DNA of 34,485 nt from Vallitaleaceae bacterium (GCA_029935405.1 JAOZKH010000016.1:1351-35835), one strand, 5' to 3'; counted from the first letter of the stretch, positions 8,701 to 14,940 are shown. Notes: generated from the letters alone by a model not told the origin. A program made the numbers and translations.

Positions 8701-9364
8701 CAATATCTAATAATTTATCTGCATCATAAACCGTATGTGCTCCAACAGAAGTCATAACTTGGGTTCCATTAATTAAAGCAAGTCCTTCTTTTGATGTTAA
8801 TTCAACAGTACTAATATCTGCTTTTTTCATCGCTTCTTCACCTGACATGATTTCACCACAATATTCAGCCTTACCAAGACCTAACATAGGCAATACCATA
8901 TGTGCCAAAGGAACCAAGTCACCACTTGCTCCAAGCGAACCTTTTTCTGGTACTATCGGATGTACTTTTTTATTTAACATTTCAACCATTGTTTGAATAG
9001 TTTTAAAACGAATACCTGAGTAACCTTTTGAAAGATTGTTAATTCTAAGAAGCATAATTCCTCTAACAATTTCTGTATCAAAATTTTCACCACCACCAAC
9101 GGCATGAGAAATAATTAGATTTTTCTGAAGTTGTTTAGATTCTTCTTTATTAATAACTACTTCACTAAAGTTTCCAAATCCAGTTGTAACTCCGTATACA
9201 ACCTTACCTTCTTCAACAAATTCATCAACTACTGCTCTTGAATCACATATTTTTTCCTTTGCATCATTTGCTATTTGAAGTTTTATATTATGTCTTGTTA
9301 CTGCAATAAACTCATCTAAAGTCAAATGAATACCATCAATAGTTACTTTATCATATTTTTGCAT
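5741..9364 (-). CDS. HutH-HutU fusion: histidine ammonia-lyase / urocanate hydratase
   Basis: One uninterrupted 1207-codon frame encodes two complete enzymes. Residues 1 to about 530 are histidine ammonia-lyase (histidine to trans-urocanate and NH3): the YGVTTGFGNF segment (57-66), the self-cyclising A-S-G of the MIO cofactor in GSLGASGDL (146-148), SGNFHGQP (328-335) and QEDHVS (415-420) are all present. Residues about 548-1207 are urocanase (urocanate to imidazolonepropionate, NAD+ as prosthetic group): IKLDNTLP, ALKNSLRYIP (584-593), RFRPEG, GQMTAGG (743-749), GLGGMSGAQ (791-799), SDQTSC and GRDHHDTGGTD. The linker is only about 15 charged residues, and I see no ribosome-binding site for a separate hutU start. 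The HutH part carries an extra stretch of about 25 residues (456-482) between AIDLR and the conserved LGKVTKGAY. The start ATG follows GTGAGG. It is the first gene of the hut operon, behind the attenuator leader. Confidence 0.95.
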   Translation of the reverse strand: MQKYDKVTIDGIHLTLDEFIAVTRHNIKLQIANDAKEKICDSRAVVDEFVEEGKVVYGVTTGFGNFSEVVINKEESKQLQKNLIISHAVGGGENFDTEIVRGIMLLRINNLSKGYSGIRFKTIQTMVEMLNKKVHPIVPEKGSLGASGDLVPLAHMVLPMLGLGKAEYCGEIMSGEEAMKKADISTVELTSKEGLALINGTQVMTSVGAHTVYDADKLLDIADLSASMTYEALLGITTALDPRIHEVRPHDGQMKSALNILNMLKGSEMTTVQGEVKVQDAYSIRCTPQVHGASRDAINFVKEKVEIEMNSVTDNPIIFSDTKEGISSGNFHGQPVALAFDFMGIALSELASISERRIERLVNPALSGLPGFLVKEGGLNSGFMIVQYSAAALVSENKILSHPASVDSIPSSANQEDHVSMGTIGARKAREILKNVRRVISMELMCATQAIDLRREQQSQLSVNTSNKSEDIYSSEDTQKVKKKALGKVTKGAYTMIRSVVPILTADREMYDDINSCETLITSEKLTTLIYDIDKEKEINIDKDTDNVIIKLDNTLPKMPEIDSQYRRAPKRELLLNEREIKLALKNSLRYIPKNLHDQVAPEFLEELMTKGRIYGYRFRPEGHIYGKPIEEYKGNCTEGKAIQVMIDNNLDFDISLYPYELVTYGETGQVCQNWMQYRLIKKYLEQLTDEQTLVISSGHPLGLFKSHKRSPRVIVTNGLMIGMFDNPTDWSKACAMGVSSYGQMTAGGFMYIGPQGIVHGTFNTLVNAGRLKLGIGDTEDLSGYLFVTSGLGGMSGAQPKAIEIAGGVGIVAEVDYSRIETRIKQGWITKVSTDLKEIFALAKEYKEAKKTIAIAYHGNIIDLLEYAVDKNIHIDLLSDQTSCHVPYDGGYCPQGIDFDERTRLLREDKEYFRKLVNKSLKHHFEMIKKLSEMGTYFFDYGNAFMKAVFDAGATDIAKNGNDTSEGFIFPSYVEDIMGPMLFDYGYGPFRWVCLSGKEEDLDKTDQAAMDVIDPNRRGQDRDNWIWIRDAKKNQLVVGTKARILYQDAIGRRDIALKFNEMVRNGVVGTIMLGRDHHDTGGTDSTFRETSNIKDGSNVTADMAIQCFAGNAARGMSLVALHNGGGVGIGKAINGGFGMVLDGSERVDEILLSSVPWDTMVGVARRNWARNEHAMETVEQYNREYGKDNHITIPFVASNKLIDKLTK

Positions 9365-9402
9365 TTAATTACCTCACTTTTTTCAGATCTTTCCTATAAC
9401 AA

Positions 9403-9448
9403 ACAAAAATAAAAAAAAACAAATAAACTGTACTTAAACAGATTATTT
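9403..9448 (-). terminator. Leader terminator (attenuator) of the hut operon
   Basis: On the coding strand, AAATAA-T-CTGT, a 6-nt loop and ACAG-T-TTATTT form a stem (9448 to 9421) with one T-T mismatch, followed by G and ten T residues. This is a rho-independent terminator between the promoter and the hutH-hutU start, so most transcripts should stop here unless the hairpin is opened. The hairpin is AT-rich, so its strength is uncertain. Confidence 0.75.
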
Positions 9449-9460
9449 GCCTCCATATAT

Positions 9461-9477
9461 CTAATGTCTATAGGCTT
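9461..9477 (-). promoter_or_regulatory. Candidate HutP-binding triplets in the hut leader
   Basis: Reading the RNA sense: AAG-CCTA-TAG-ACAT-TAG, three NAG triplets each separated by exactly 4 nt. That is the spacing reported for the Bacillus HutP target (NAG repeats with 4-nt spacers). The site ends 12 nt before the terminator stem. A cluster of less regularly spaced TAG/AAG/GAG triplets lies downstream of the T-tract (about 9370-9395). Confidence 0.7.
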
Positions 9478-9485
9478 CTTTCTTC

Positions 9486-9514
9486 ATTGTATATTATTCC
9501 TTGGTAATTTGCAA
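9486..9514 (-). promoter_or_regulatory. Promoter of the hut operon
   Basis: On the minus strand a -35 TTGCAA (9509-9514) and a -10 TACAAT (9486-9491) are 17 bp apart. Transcription should begin near 9479, giving a leader of about 115 nt. Just upstream, 9517-9528 is a small CG-rich patch that weakly resembles a cre (CcpA) site, with several mismatches; I do not call it. Confidence 0.75.
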
Positions 9515-9581
9515 TTTAACGCGCTAACATGGTAACACTGAACACTATTTATTCTTCACTAATTATTGTCTATAATAGAGC

Positions 9582-9611
9582 AAAAAAAGTCCTACCCTGG
9601 TGGTAGGACTT
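9582..9611 (-). terminator. Intrinsic terminator of rsmA
   Basis: A perfect 10-bp stem, AAGTCCTACC / GGTAGGACTT (9587-9596 with 9602-9611) with a 5-nt loop, is followed on the minus strand by seven T residues. It ends the rsmA transcript about 100 nt after its stop codon and separates it from the hut promoter. Between the stop and the hairpin (9612-9710) I see only AT-rich sequence. Confidence 0.9.
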
Positions 9612-9710
9612 AGCAATTATTAATCTATTAAAAATAAAAGGGGGATAGTATTACAATATTATAATAACAACTCCGTATGACACTCTGATGAATATAATAT
9701 TACAAAAGTA

Positions 9711-10574
9711 TTAACTCTGCAATTTCTTTGCTAATTCAACAAATTCATCTAAATTCAATGCTTCTCCTCTTATCGTTACAGAAATGCCTAGTTCAGTGAG
9801 TGCTTCTCTAATCTTGTCCTTTGATAATTCTAATTCTTCTTGATGTGATAGTGTATTTACTAAGGTTTTTCGTCGCTGTTGAAAAGCACCTCTAATCACT
9901 TTAAATAAAAACACATCATCTAGACCCATATCTATATATTTATCAGTAGCCTTTAATCTTATTACAGAGGAGCCCACCTTTGGCCTTGGTATAAAACAAC
10001 TTGGTGGTACTTGCACAACTACTTTTGGTTCTGAATAATATTTGACTGCTAAAGTTAATGATCCAAAATCTTTGGTTGATGGATTAGCTTGCATTCTATC
10101 TGCTACTTCTTTTTGCACCATTACTGTAATAGAATCTAGTGGTATATGAGTTTCGAAAATTTTCATGATAATTGGTGTCGTAATATAATACGGTAAATTA
10201 GCAATAATTTTCACTTTTTTTCCTTGCCATTTTTCCTCAATTAATTGATTTAAGTCTATTTTCAAGACATCTTGTTCAATAATGGTTACATTATCATAAT
10301 CAATAAGCGTTTCTTCTAAAATCGGTATTAACTTTTTATCTATTTCTATTGCAATGACTTCCCGTGCATTATCTGCCAAATATTGTGTTAAGCTCCCTAT
10401 ACCTGGTCCTATTTCAATAACAACATCATCTTTTGATAATTCTGCGCCACTAACAATCTCTTCAAGTATTCCCTGATCTACTAAAAAGTTTTGCCCATAT
10501 TTTTTCTTGAGATGAAATCCATATCGTTCCATTATTAATTTAGTTCTAAGCGGTGTTGAAATTTTATTATTCAT
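9711..10574 (-). CDS. rsmA: 16S rRNA dimethyladenosine transferase
   Basis: RsmA (KsgA) dimethylates two adjacent adenosines in the 3'-terminal helix of 16S rRNA during small-subunit assembly, using S-adenosylmethionine. The 287-residue protein shows KKYGQNFLVDQ near the N-terminus, the SAM-binding EIGPGIGSLT (54-63) and the catalytic NLPYYI (126-131). Length and motifs are normal for Firmicutes. It is a monocistronic unit: its own promoter lies in the gap shared with the divergent ArsR gene, and a strong terminator follows. Upstream of the ATG is AAGGA. Confidence 0.95.
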   Translation of the reverse strand: MNNKISTPLRTKLIMERYGFHLKKKYGQNFLVDQGILEEIVSGAELSKDDVVIEIGPGIGSLTQYLADNAREVIAIEIDKKLIPILEETLIDYDNVTIIEQDVLKIDLNQLIEEKWQGKKVKIIANLPYYITTPIIMKIFETHIPLDSITVMVQKEVADRMQANPSTKDFGSLTLAVKYYSEPKVVVQVPPSCFIPRPKVGSSVIRLKATDKYIDMGLDDVFLFKVIRGAFQQRRKTLVNTLSHQEELELSKDKIREALTELGISVTIRGEALNLDEFVELAKKLQS

Positions 10575-10621
10575 ATAGTATCCTTTTCTTTTTAACTGTG
10601 ATTAGATATACAAAACAATGT

Positions 10622-10650
10622 ATTATAACACTGAAATTATTTTTTTTAAA
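10622..10650 (-). promoter_or_regulatory. Candidate rsmA promoter
   Basis: Minus strand: -35 TTTAAA (10645-10650), 17 bp, -10 TATAAT (10622-10627). The -35 is weak, the -10 perfect. Confidence 0.5.
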
Positions 10651-10673
10651 TCGTGATTTTATTAAAATAATCC

Positions 10674-10702
10674 TTTACTTCTTTAAAATAATAGTGTAAA
10701 AT
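10674..10702 (+). promoter_or_regulatory. Candidate promoter of the ArsR-type gene
   Basis: Plus strand: -35 TTTACT (10674-10679), 17 bp, -10 TAAAAT (10697-10702) preceded by TG, an extended -10. It is back to back with the rsmA promoter. The gene's ribosome-binding site AAGGAAGG follows at 10732-10740. Confidence 0.6.
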
Positions 10703-10749
10703 GTAAATAGTTATATCGTAATATTCAAATATAAGGAAGGTTGTGAATC

Positions 10750-11034
10750 ATGAATATCTCAGATTATGAAAATGCTTCTGAACTCCTAAAACTACTAGGG
10801 CATCCAGCTAGATTGTGTATATTACTTGGAATATTAGAAAAAGATAATAGTGGGTGTAACGTAACCTATATGCAGACTTGTTTAAACATACCACAATCAA
10901 CTGTTTCTCAGCACTTGTCTAAACTTAAAGCTGCTGGTATTATTAAAGGTGTAAGAAATGGGTTAGAAATTCAATATCATATTATTAATGACGATATTAT
11001 TAAGGTTATCGTGGCATTAGAATTAATGAAGTAA
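10750..11034 (+). CDS. ArsR-family transcriptional regulator
   Basis: A 94-residue winged-helix protein. LLGHPARLCILLGIL is the usual N-terminal helix pair of ArsR/SmtB proteins, and IPQSTVSQHLSKLKAAGII is the recognition helix, followed by a wing (GVRNGLEIQYHI). Cysteines occur at residues 24, 37 and 45 (RLCI, SGCN, QTCL). Pairs of cysteines in this family serve metal or reactive-sulfur sensing, but the classic CVC metal motif is absent, so the ligand is unknown. It stands alone on the lagging strand between rsmA and a convergent HAD gene; its target is not next to it unless it represses itself or rsmA. The ATG is well placed behind AAGGAAGG. Confidence 0.85.
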   Translation: MNISDYENASELLKLLGHPARLCILLGILEKDNSGCNVTYMQTCLNIPQSTVSQHLSKLKAAGIIKGVRNGLEIQYHIINDDIIKVIVALELMK

Positions 11035-11072
11035 TAGTTTTAAATATTTCCCGGGAAATATTTAAAACTATT
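11033..11072. terminator. Perfect 40-bp palindrome between convergent genes, with a Noc site at its centre
   Basis: Positions 11033-11052 and 11053-11072 are exact reverse complements with no loop. The palindrome joins the stop codons of the ArsR gene (+, 11032-11034) and the HAD gene (-, 11068-11070). An RNA hairpin here followed by TTTTATTA on the plus strand and by TTACTTCA on the minus strand could end the plus-strand transcript. Its centre is the Noc-type site at 11046-11059. Confidence 0.6.
11046..11059. promoter_or_regulatory. Noc-binding site (NBS)
   Basis: ATTTCCCGGGAAAT, an exact match to the Noc-binding palindrome known from Bacillus subtilis. A second exact copy is at 18691-18704 beside noc. 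Confidence 0.85.
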
Positions 11073-11868
11073 TTATTATGAATTTTTCTATAACTTCGGC
11101 AACTGCACTTTCATTATTAGTGCTTTTTGTAACATAGTCGGCTGTATCTTTTACCTCTTGACTACTATTAAACACCGCCACCCCTAATCCTGCATATTCT
11201 ATCATTGATACATCATTAAATCCATCTCCAATTGCAATTACTTCATCTTGTTTAATACCTAATTGTTCTGCCATATATTTGGCAGATAGCCCTTTATTTA
11301 CTTCTTTATTAAGCACTTCCAAATACATTGGTTTAGAATAAAAGATATTAACTCTATCTTTGAATTTCTTGATGAGTATTTTACGCATTACTTCAAGTTT
11401 ATCAGCATCGTTATTATGGAACAAAACTTTTGTAGAATATGGCAATGATTTTATATCCGTAATTGCTTTAACATTCATATTTGTTTGTTCTTGGTATGCT
11501 TTTGAATAATCATTTTCTTTCTCAACAATTAAATATCTATCATAATACAACTGGGTTGTCACATCAAATTTATGTCCAAAGTCAATTAACTCACACATTA
11601 TTTCTTTGGAAATTGGTTTAAGATAAATATTATCTCCATTTATAGTATCAATTCTTGCACCATTGAATGATGTAAAATACTCATGCCCTTCATGTGTATC
11701 TATTTGTTCAATAATTTGCATCATAGAATCATCACTTCGCCCTGATGAAAACATAATAAATACACCTAGTTCTTTAGCCCTTTTTATAGCTTCAATATTT
11801 TCCTTACTTATGGTCAAATCATCTGATAGTAACGTATCATCAAAATCTAATACAATCATTTTATACAT
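11068..11868 (-). CDS. Cof-type HAD-IIB family phosphatase
   Basis: The 266-residue protein belongs to the haloacid-dehalogenase superfamily, Cof/type IIB. Motif I is LDFDDTLL with the nucleophile D8 and acid D10; the conserved FSSGR follows at about residues 40-44, and the Mg2+-binding IGDGFNDVSMIEYAG motif is near 210-224. Members dephosphorylate sugar phosphates, flavin precursors or pyridoxal phosphate, and the sequence does not tell which. The ATG is preceded by AGGAG. A perfect 26-bp palindrome (11880-11905) lies directly upstream of the ribosome-binding site, separating it from the DUF4446 gene. Confidence 0.88.
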   Translation of the reverse strand: MYKMIVLDFDDTLLSDDLTISKENIEAIKRAKELGVFIMFSSGRSDDSMMQIIEQIDTHEGHEYFTSFNGARIDTINGDNIYLKPISKEIMCELIDFGHKFDVTTQLYYDRYLIVEKENDYSKAYQEQTNMNVKAITDIKSLPYSTKVLFHNNDADKLEVMRKILIKKFKDRVNIFYSKPMYLEVLNKEVNKGLSAKYMAEQLGIKQDEVIAIGDGFNDVSMIEYAGLGVAVFNSSQEVKDTADYVTKSTNNESAVAEVIEKFIIK

Positions 11869-11879
11869 AGTTTCTCCTG

Positions 11880-11905
11880 TAAATAGTTAGAATTCTAACT
11901 ATTTA
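11880..11905. repeat. Perfect 26-bp palindrome upstream of the HAD gene
   Basis: The two 13-bp halves (11880-11892, 11893-11905) are exact reverse complements, centred on GAATTC. It overlaps the stop codon of the DUF4446 gene (11895-11897) and ends just before the ribosome-binding site of the HAD gene. It could be an operator or a processing hairpin; there is no U-tract. Confidence 0.8.
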
Positions 11906-12392
11906 TTGTTTCTAATAGAATTTCTTTTTCTTCTGGTGTTAACGTCTCTACTGTTGTACCTCTAGTAACATTTTTAGCATAGAGATATGAAAAGTCATTG
12001 TTATGAATATTGTGCAACATATAACCATCTCTATTATCATCTAACATTACAAGAATAAAGCTTAATTTACCACCTTGTTTTTCAAATGCATTATACTTGT
12101 GTAATATTGTTTTTGAATATGCTTTTTTTAGTTTTATATCAAGTACATCTATACGATTAATTTCATTTGTTTGTGTCTGTCTGATATTTTCTATTTCTTT
12201 TTTATTATTAAGTATGTGTTCATCATATGTTAAACCATTGGTTCCTTTATTAAGTTTTTTGTATTTACTTCTAAATAACGATAGATTGATCATTGTTATA
12301 AATAGCAAAATAAATAGTATTATGCATGCAATCAATAAACCAAATATAAATTCATTCTGTGAGCTTTCAATAAACGGTATTATATTGTCCAT
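11895..12392 (-). CDS. DUF4446 family membrane protein
   Basis: A 165-residue protein with one hydrophobic segment near the N-terminus (about residues 15-38), a helical, probably coiled-coil stretch (about 60-95) and a C-terminal domain containing KYNAFEKQGGKLSFILVMLD and ending in a conserved LTPEEKE-like tail. This is DUF4446, often found directly after parB in Clostridia, and here it begins 14 bp after the parB stop with AAGGAGG before its ATG. The association suggests a role linked to chromosome segregation or the membrane, but none is established. Confidence 0.85.
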   Translation of the reverse strand: MDNIIPFIESSQNEFIFGLLIACIILFILLFITMINLSLFRSKYKKLNKGTNGLTYDEHILNNKKEIENIRQTQTNEINRIDVLDIKLKKAYSKTILHKYNAFEKQGGKLSFILVMLDDNRDGYMLHNIHNNDFSYLYAKNVTRGTTVETLTPEEKEILLETINS

Positions 12393-12406
12393 CCTTCATC
12401 CTCCTT

Positions 12407-13279
12407 CTAATGAGATATTTGTTGAAGCAAATCAACAATTCTATCTAATTCATCATTTGAAAAATATTCTATTTCTATCTTACCTTTGTTATTTTTTGCA
12501 TCGATATTAACTTTAGTGCCTAGAATCTCTTCTACGTTTTTTTGTATAGATTCTATAATTGGATCCATAATACTTTTATCATTTGGTGCTTTTTTCTTTT
12601 TAGGAGTGAGTATTTTTTTGACTAATTTTTCTGTTTCTCTTACGCTTAGTTTTTGATCAAAGATTTGTATTGCAGTTTCTACTTGTGTTTCGTTATCTTT
12701 AATTGCCAATAATGCCCTAGCATGGCCACTAGATAACATTTCATCAATTACCATTTTTTGAACCTTTAAATCTAATTGAATTAAACGAAGTGTGTTAGCA
12801 ATGGCTGATCTTGATTTAGATACTTTTTCTGCAATTTCATCTTGTTTAAGATTAAATTCATCAATAAGTCTCTGATATGCAATCGCTTCTTCAATTGCAT
12901 TAAGATTTTCTCTTTGAATATTCTCAATTAGTGCGACTTCTACTATCTCTTCTTTGGAAAACACTTTAACTATAATAGGTATTTCCTTAAGTCCAGCTAA
13001 TTTGGCTGCACGCCAACGTCTTTCACCTGCAATAATTTCGTAAAATTTTTCTCTTTTAATAACAACTAGTGGTTGTAATACTCCAAAGCTTTTGATTGAG
13101 TCAGCTAGTTCTAATAATTTATCCTCATCAAATTGTTTTCTTGGTTGATTAGGATTTGGTTCGACTAGTGTTATTTTGACTTTCATTATATCTTTATTGT
13201 TTTCAAGAGCAATTTTTTCTTCTAGTTCATTTGGGATTAAAGCTGTAAGTCCTTGTCCCAATCCTCTTTTGCGGGCCAT
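12407..13279 (-). CDS. parB: ParB (Spo0J) chromosome-partitioning CTPase
   Basis: ParB loads on parS, slides as a CTP-dependent clamp, spreads, and helps load SMC near the origin. The 290-residue protein has the N-terminal ParA-contact motif GLGQGLTALIP (6-16), the CTP-binding GERRWR (85-90), ENIQR (119-123) and a helix-turn-helix centred on SKSRSAIANTLRL (154-166). Residues R157, T163 and G185 correspond to positions reported to set parS specificity (R173, T179 and G201 in Caulobacter numbering), in contrast to Q, K and R in the Noc paralogue at 17813-18601. Its start shares one base with the parA stop (TAATG), so translation is coupled. A perfect parS lies upstream of parA. Confidence 0.95.
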   Translation of the reverse strand: MARKRGLGQGLTALIPNELEEKIALENNKDIMKVKITLVEPNPNQPRKQFDEDKLLELADSIKSFGVLQPLVVIKREKFYEIIAGERRWRAAKLAGLKEIPIIVKVFSKEEIVEVALIENIQRENLNAIEEAIAYQRLIDEFNLKQDEIAEKVSKSRSAIANTLRLIQLDLKVQKMVIDEMLSSGHARALLAIKDNETQVETAIQIFDQKLSVRETEKLVKKILTPKKKKAPNDKSIMDPIIESIQKNVEEILGTKVNIDAKNNKGKIEIEYFSNDELDRIVDLLQQISH

Positions 13280-14049
13280 TAATCTACCTCTCTTTCAATA
13301 ACTTCCTGTGCTAATAATCGATAACTTTCAGCACCCTTAGATTTTGAGTCATATAGATTTATTGGTAGTCCATAACTTGGAGCTTCGCCTAATCTAATAT
13401 TTCTAGGAATAATTGTTTGATATATCATTGTATGAATTAATTCTTTTTTAACTTCTTCAACAACTTGTAATGATAAATTTGTTCTGGCATCGTACATTGT
13501 AAATACAATACCTTCAATTTCTAGTCTTGGGTTTAATCTTTTTCTGACTAAATTGATTGTATACATTAATTGAGATAATCCTTCAAGTGCAAAAAACTCA
13601 CATTGAATTGGTACTAAAACGGTGTCAGATGCACATAAAGCGTTGATAGTTAGGATACTAAGTGAAGGAGGGCAGTCAATGATAATAAAATCATAATTAT
13701 ATTTAATTTCTTCCAAATCTTTCTTTAGAATGAAACTACTATTCTCTATACCTATTAATTCAACTTCTGCCCCTGCTAATTCGACATCTGATGGTATTAA
13801 ATCGAGATTTTCAATGACGTTATTTATGCATGTAGTTTTTATATTGTCATCGCCTAGAAGCAATTCATATATTGTACTGTCTAAAGATTTCTTGTCAATT
13901 CCTAATCCTCTTGTTGAATTTCCTTGTGGATCAATATCAATAAGAAGTATCTTCTTGCCTTTTTCAGCCAAGCAAGCAGCAAGATTAATACTTGTTGTTG
14001 TTTTTCCCACGCCACCTTTTTGATTTGCTACAGAAATTACTCTGCCCAT
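13279..14049 (-). CDS. parA: ParA (Soj) chromosome-partitioning ATPase
   Basis: A 256-residue ParA/MinD-type ATPase. The deviant Walker A KGGVGKTT lies at residues 11-18, the DIDPQGN motif near 38-44 and the Walker B-like IIDCPPSL near 123-130. ParA binds DNA and ATP and is released by ParB; in Bacillus the homologue Soj also regulates DnaA. The short form without an N-terminal DNA-binding domain is typical of chromosomal ParA. The ATG follows GGAGGGAG. A 35-bp near-palindrome (14088-14122) lies in its leader, and a TGTTATAAT extended -10 on the minus strand (fwd 14125-14133) may be the promoter, though no good -35 is present. Confidence 0.95.
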   Translation of the reverse strand: MGRVISVANQKGGVGKTTTSINLAACLAEKGKKILLIDIDPQGNSTRGLGIDKKSLDSTIYELLLGDDNIKTTCINNVIENLDLIPSDVELAGAEVELIGIENSSFILKKDLEEIKYNYDFIIIDCPPSLSILTINALCASDTVLVPIQCEFFALEGLSQLMYTINLVRKRLNPRLEIEGIVFTMYDARTNLSLQVVEEVKKELIHTMIYQTIIPRNIRLGEAPSYGLPINLYDSKSKGAESYRLLAQEVIEREVD

Positions 14050-14087
14050 TATTGCTCCCTCCTGTATAAGTTATTGTTCTAATTATA

Positions 14088-14122
14088 ATTAAGGTGTTAA
14101 AACTTAGTTTTGACATCTTAAT
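14088..14122. repeat. Near-palindrome in the parA leader, related to the 2211-2271 repeat
   Basis: Arms of 17 bp around a central T (14105), with two differences that would be G-U pairs in RNA. It carries ATTAAGGTGTTAAAACT, similar to the core of the inverted repeat at 2211-2271. It lies between a possible parA -10 and the parA ribosome-binding site, so it may be an operator or a leader hairpin. Confidence 0.6.
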
Positions 14123-14206
14123 CAATTATAACATACCTCTATAAGCACTACTATAACTATATATATTACTTGTTCATTATATACTTTATGCCTTATTTAA
14201 CTAAAA

Positions 14207-14222
14207 TGTTTCACGTGAAACA
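14207..14222. promoter_or_regulatory. parS centromere site
   Basis: TGTTTCACGTGAAACA, a perfect match to the 16-bp parS palindrome recognised by ParB/Spo0J. It lies about 160 bp upstream of parA and directly next to the degU terminator, about 11.5 kb from the DnaA-box region. Confidence 0.97.
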
Positions 14223-14253
14223 AAAAAGACCACCACTTTACGAGGCAGTCTTT
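14223..14253 (-). terminator. Terminator of degS-degU
   Basis: On the minus strand AAAGACTGCC pairs with GGTGGTCTTT (two G-U pairs), loop 9 nt, followed by TTTG. It begins 9 nt after the degU stop codon. Its U-tract runs straight into parS. Confidence 0.75.
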
Positions 14254-14262
14254 GATAAACGT

Positions 14263-14910
14263 TTAGAAAATATCAACCAAATTATTTTTAATTGCATATA
14301 CCGCTGCTTGTGTACGATCAGATACTTCGATTTTTTTGAAAATATTTGATACATGATTTTTGACTGTTTTTTCACTTATACACAATTCATTAGCGATTTC
14401 TTTATTGAGCAATCCTTGTGTTATTAATTTTAGAACTTCAACTTCTCTCTTGGTCAATTTACTATGTTTTGCTTTATTATCAAGTTCACCGTTAATTTTT
14501 TTAAATAACAACGATGCCATATTAGGTTGAATATACGATTCTCCTTTATGAATAGTTCTTATCGCGCGTATTAAAACATCTGTCTCTGAATCCTTTAATA
14601 CATATCCGTTGACGCCTATTTCAACTGCTTTATATAAGTATTCTATTTCATTATGTATTGTAAGCATCAATACATTTACCTCTATTTTCTCTTTATTGAG
14701 TATTTCGAGAACCTCTAACCCATTTAAAACTGGCATATTAACATCTAACAAAACAACGTCTGGATTAAATTCAATAATTTTATCTAAAGCATCTTGTCCA
14801 TCACCTGCTTGAGCTACTACTTCGATGTCATTTTCTAATTCAATTAATTGTTTTAAACCTTCTCTAACCATTGAATGGTCATCTGCAATAAGAATTCTTA
14901 TTTTTTCCAT
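14263..14910 (-). CDS. degU: DegU-like response regulator
   Basis: A 215-residue NarL/FixJ-type response regulator. The receiver domain has the acidic pair D10-D11, the phospho-acceptor D56 in LLDVNMP (the same number as in Bacillus DegU), and a conserved LKD lysine. The C-terminal LuxR-type helix-turn-helix reads LTKREVEVLKLI...NKEIANELCISEKTVKNHVSNI, and the ending DRTQAAVYAIKN is very close to DegU. I choose the ATG at 14908-14910 because GGAGGG lies 8 nt before it; an upstream GTG at 14919 would overlap that ribosome-binding site. It is downstream of degS and shares its transcript; the output genes are unknown. Confidence 0.88.
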   Translation of the reverse strand: MEKIRILIADDHSMVREGLKQLIELENDIEVVAQAGDGQDALDKIIEFNPDVVLLDVNMPVLNGLEVLEILNKEKIEVNVLMLTIHNEIEYLYKAVEIGVNGYVLKDSETDVLIRAIRTIHKGESYIQPNMASLLFKKINGELDNKAKHSKLTKREVEVLKLITQGLLNKEIANELCISEKTVKNHVSNIFKKIEVSDRTQAAVYAIKNNLVDIF

Positions 14911-14940
14911 TTTCAACACCCTCCATTTTCAATACCGTCT

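Noticed and set aside
9517-9528. Possible cre (CcpA) site upstream of the hut promoter
   Set aside because: At least two mismatches to conserved positions; only notable as a CG-rich patch in AT-rich DNA.
12097-12510. 137-codon plus-strand ORF across DUF4446 and parB
   Set aside because: It runs antisense to two real genes and is hydrophobic only because it is complementary to AT-rich codons.
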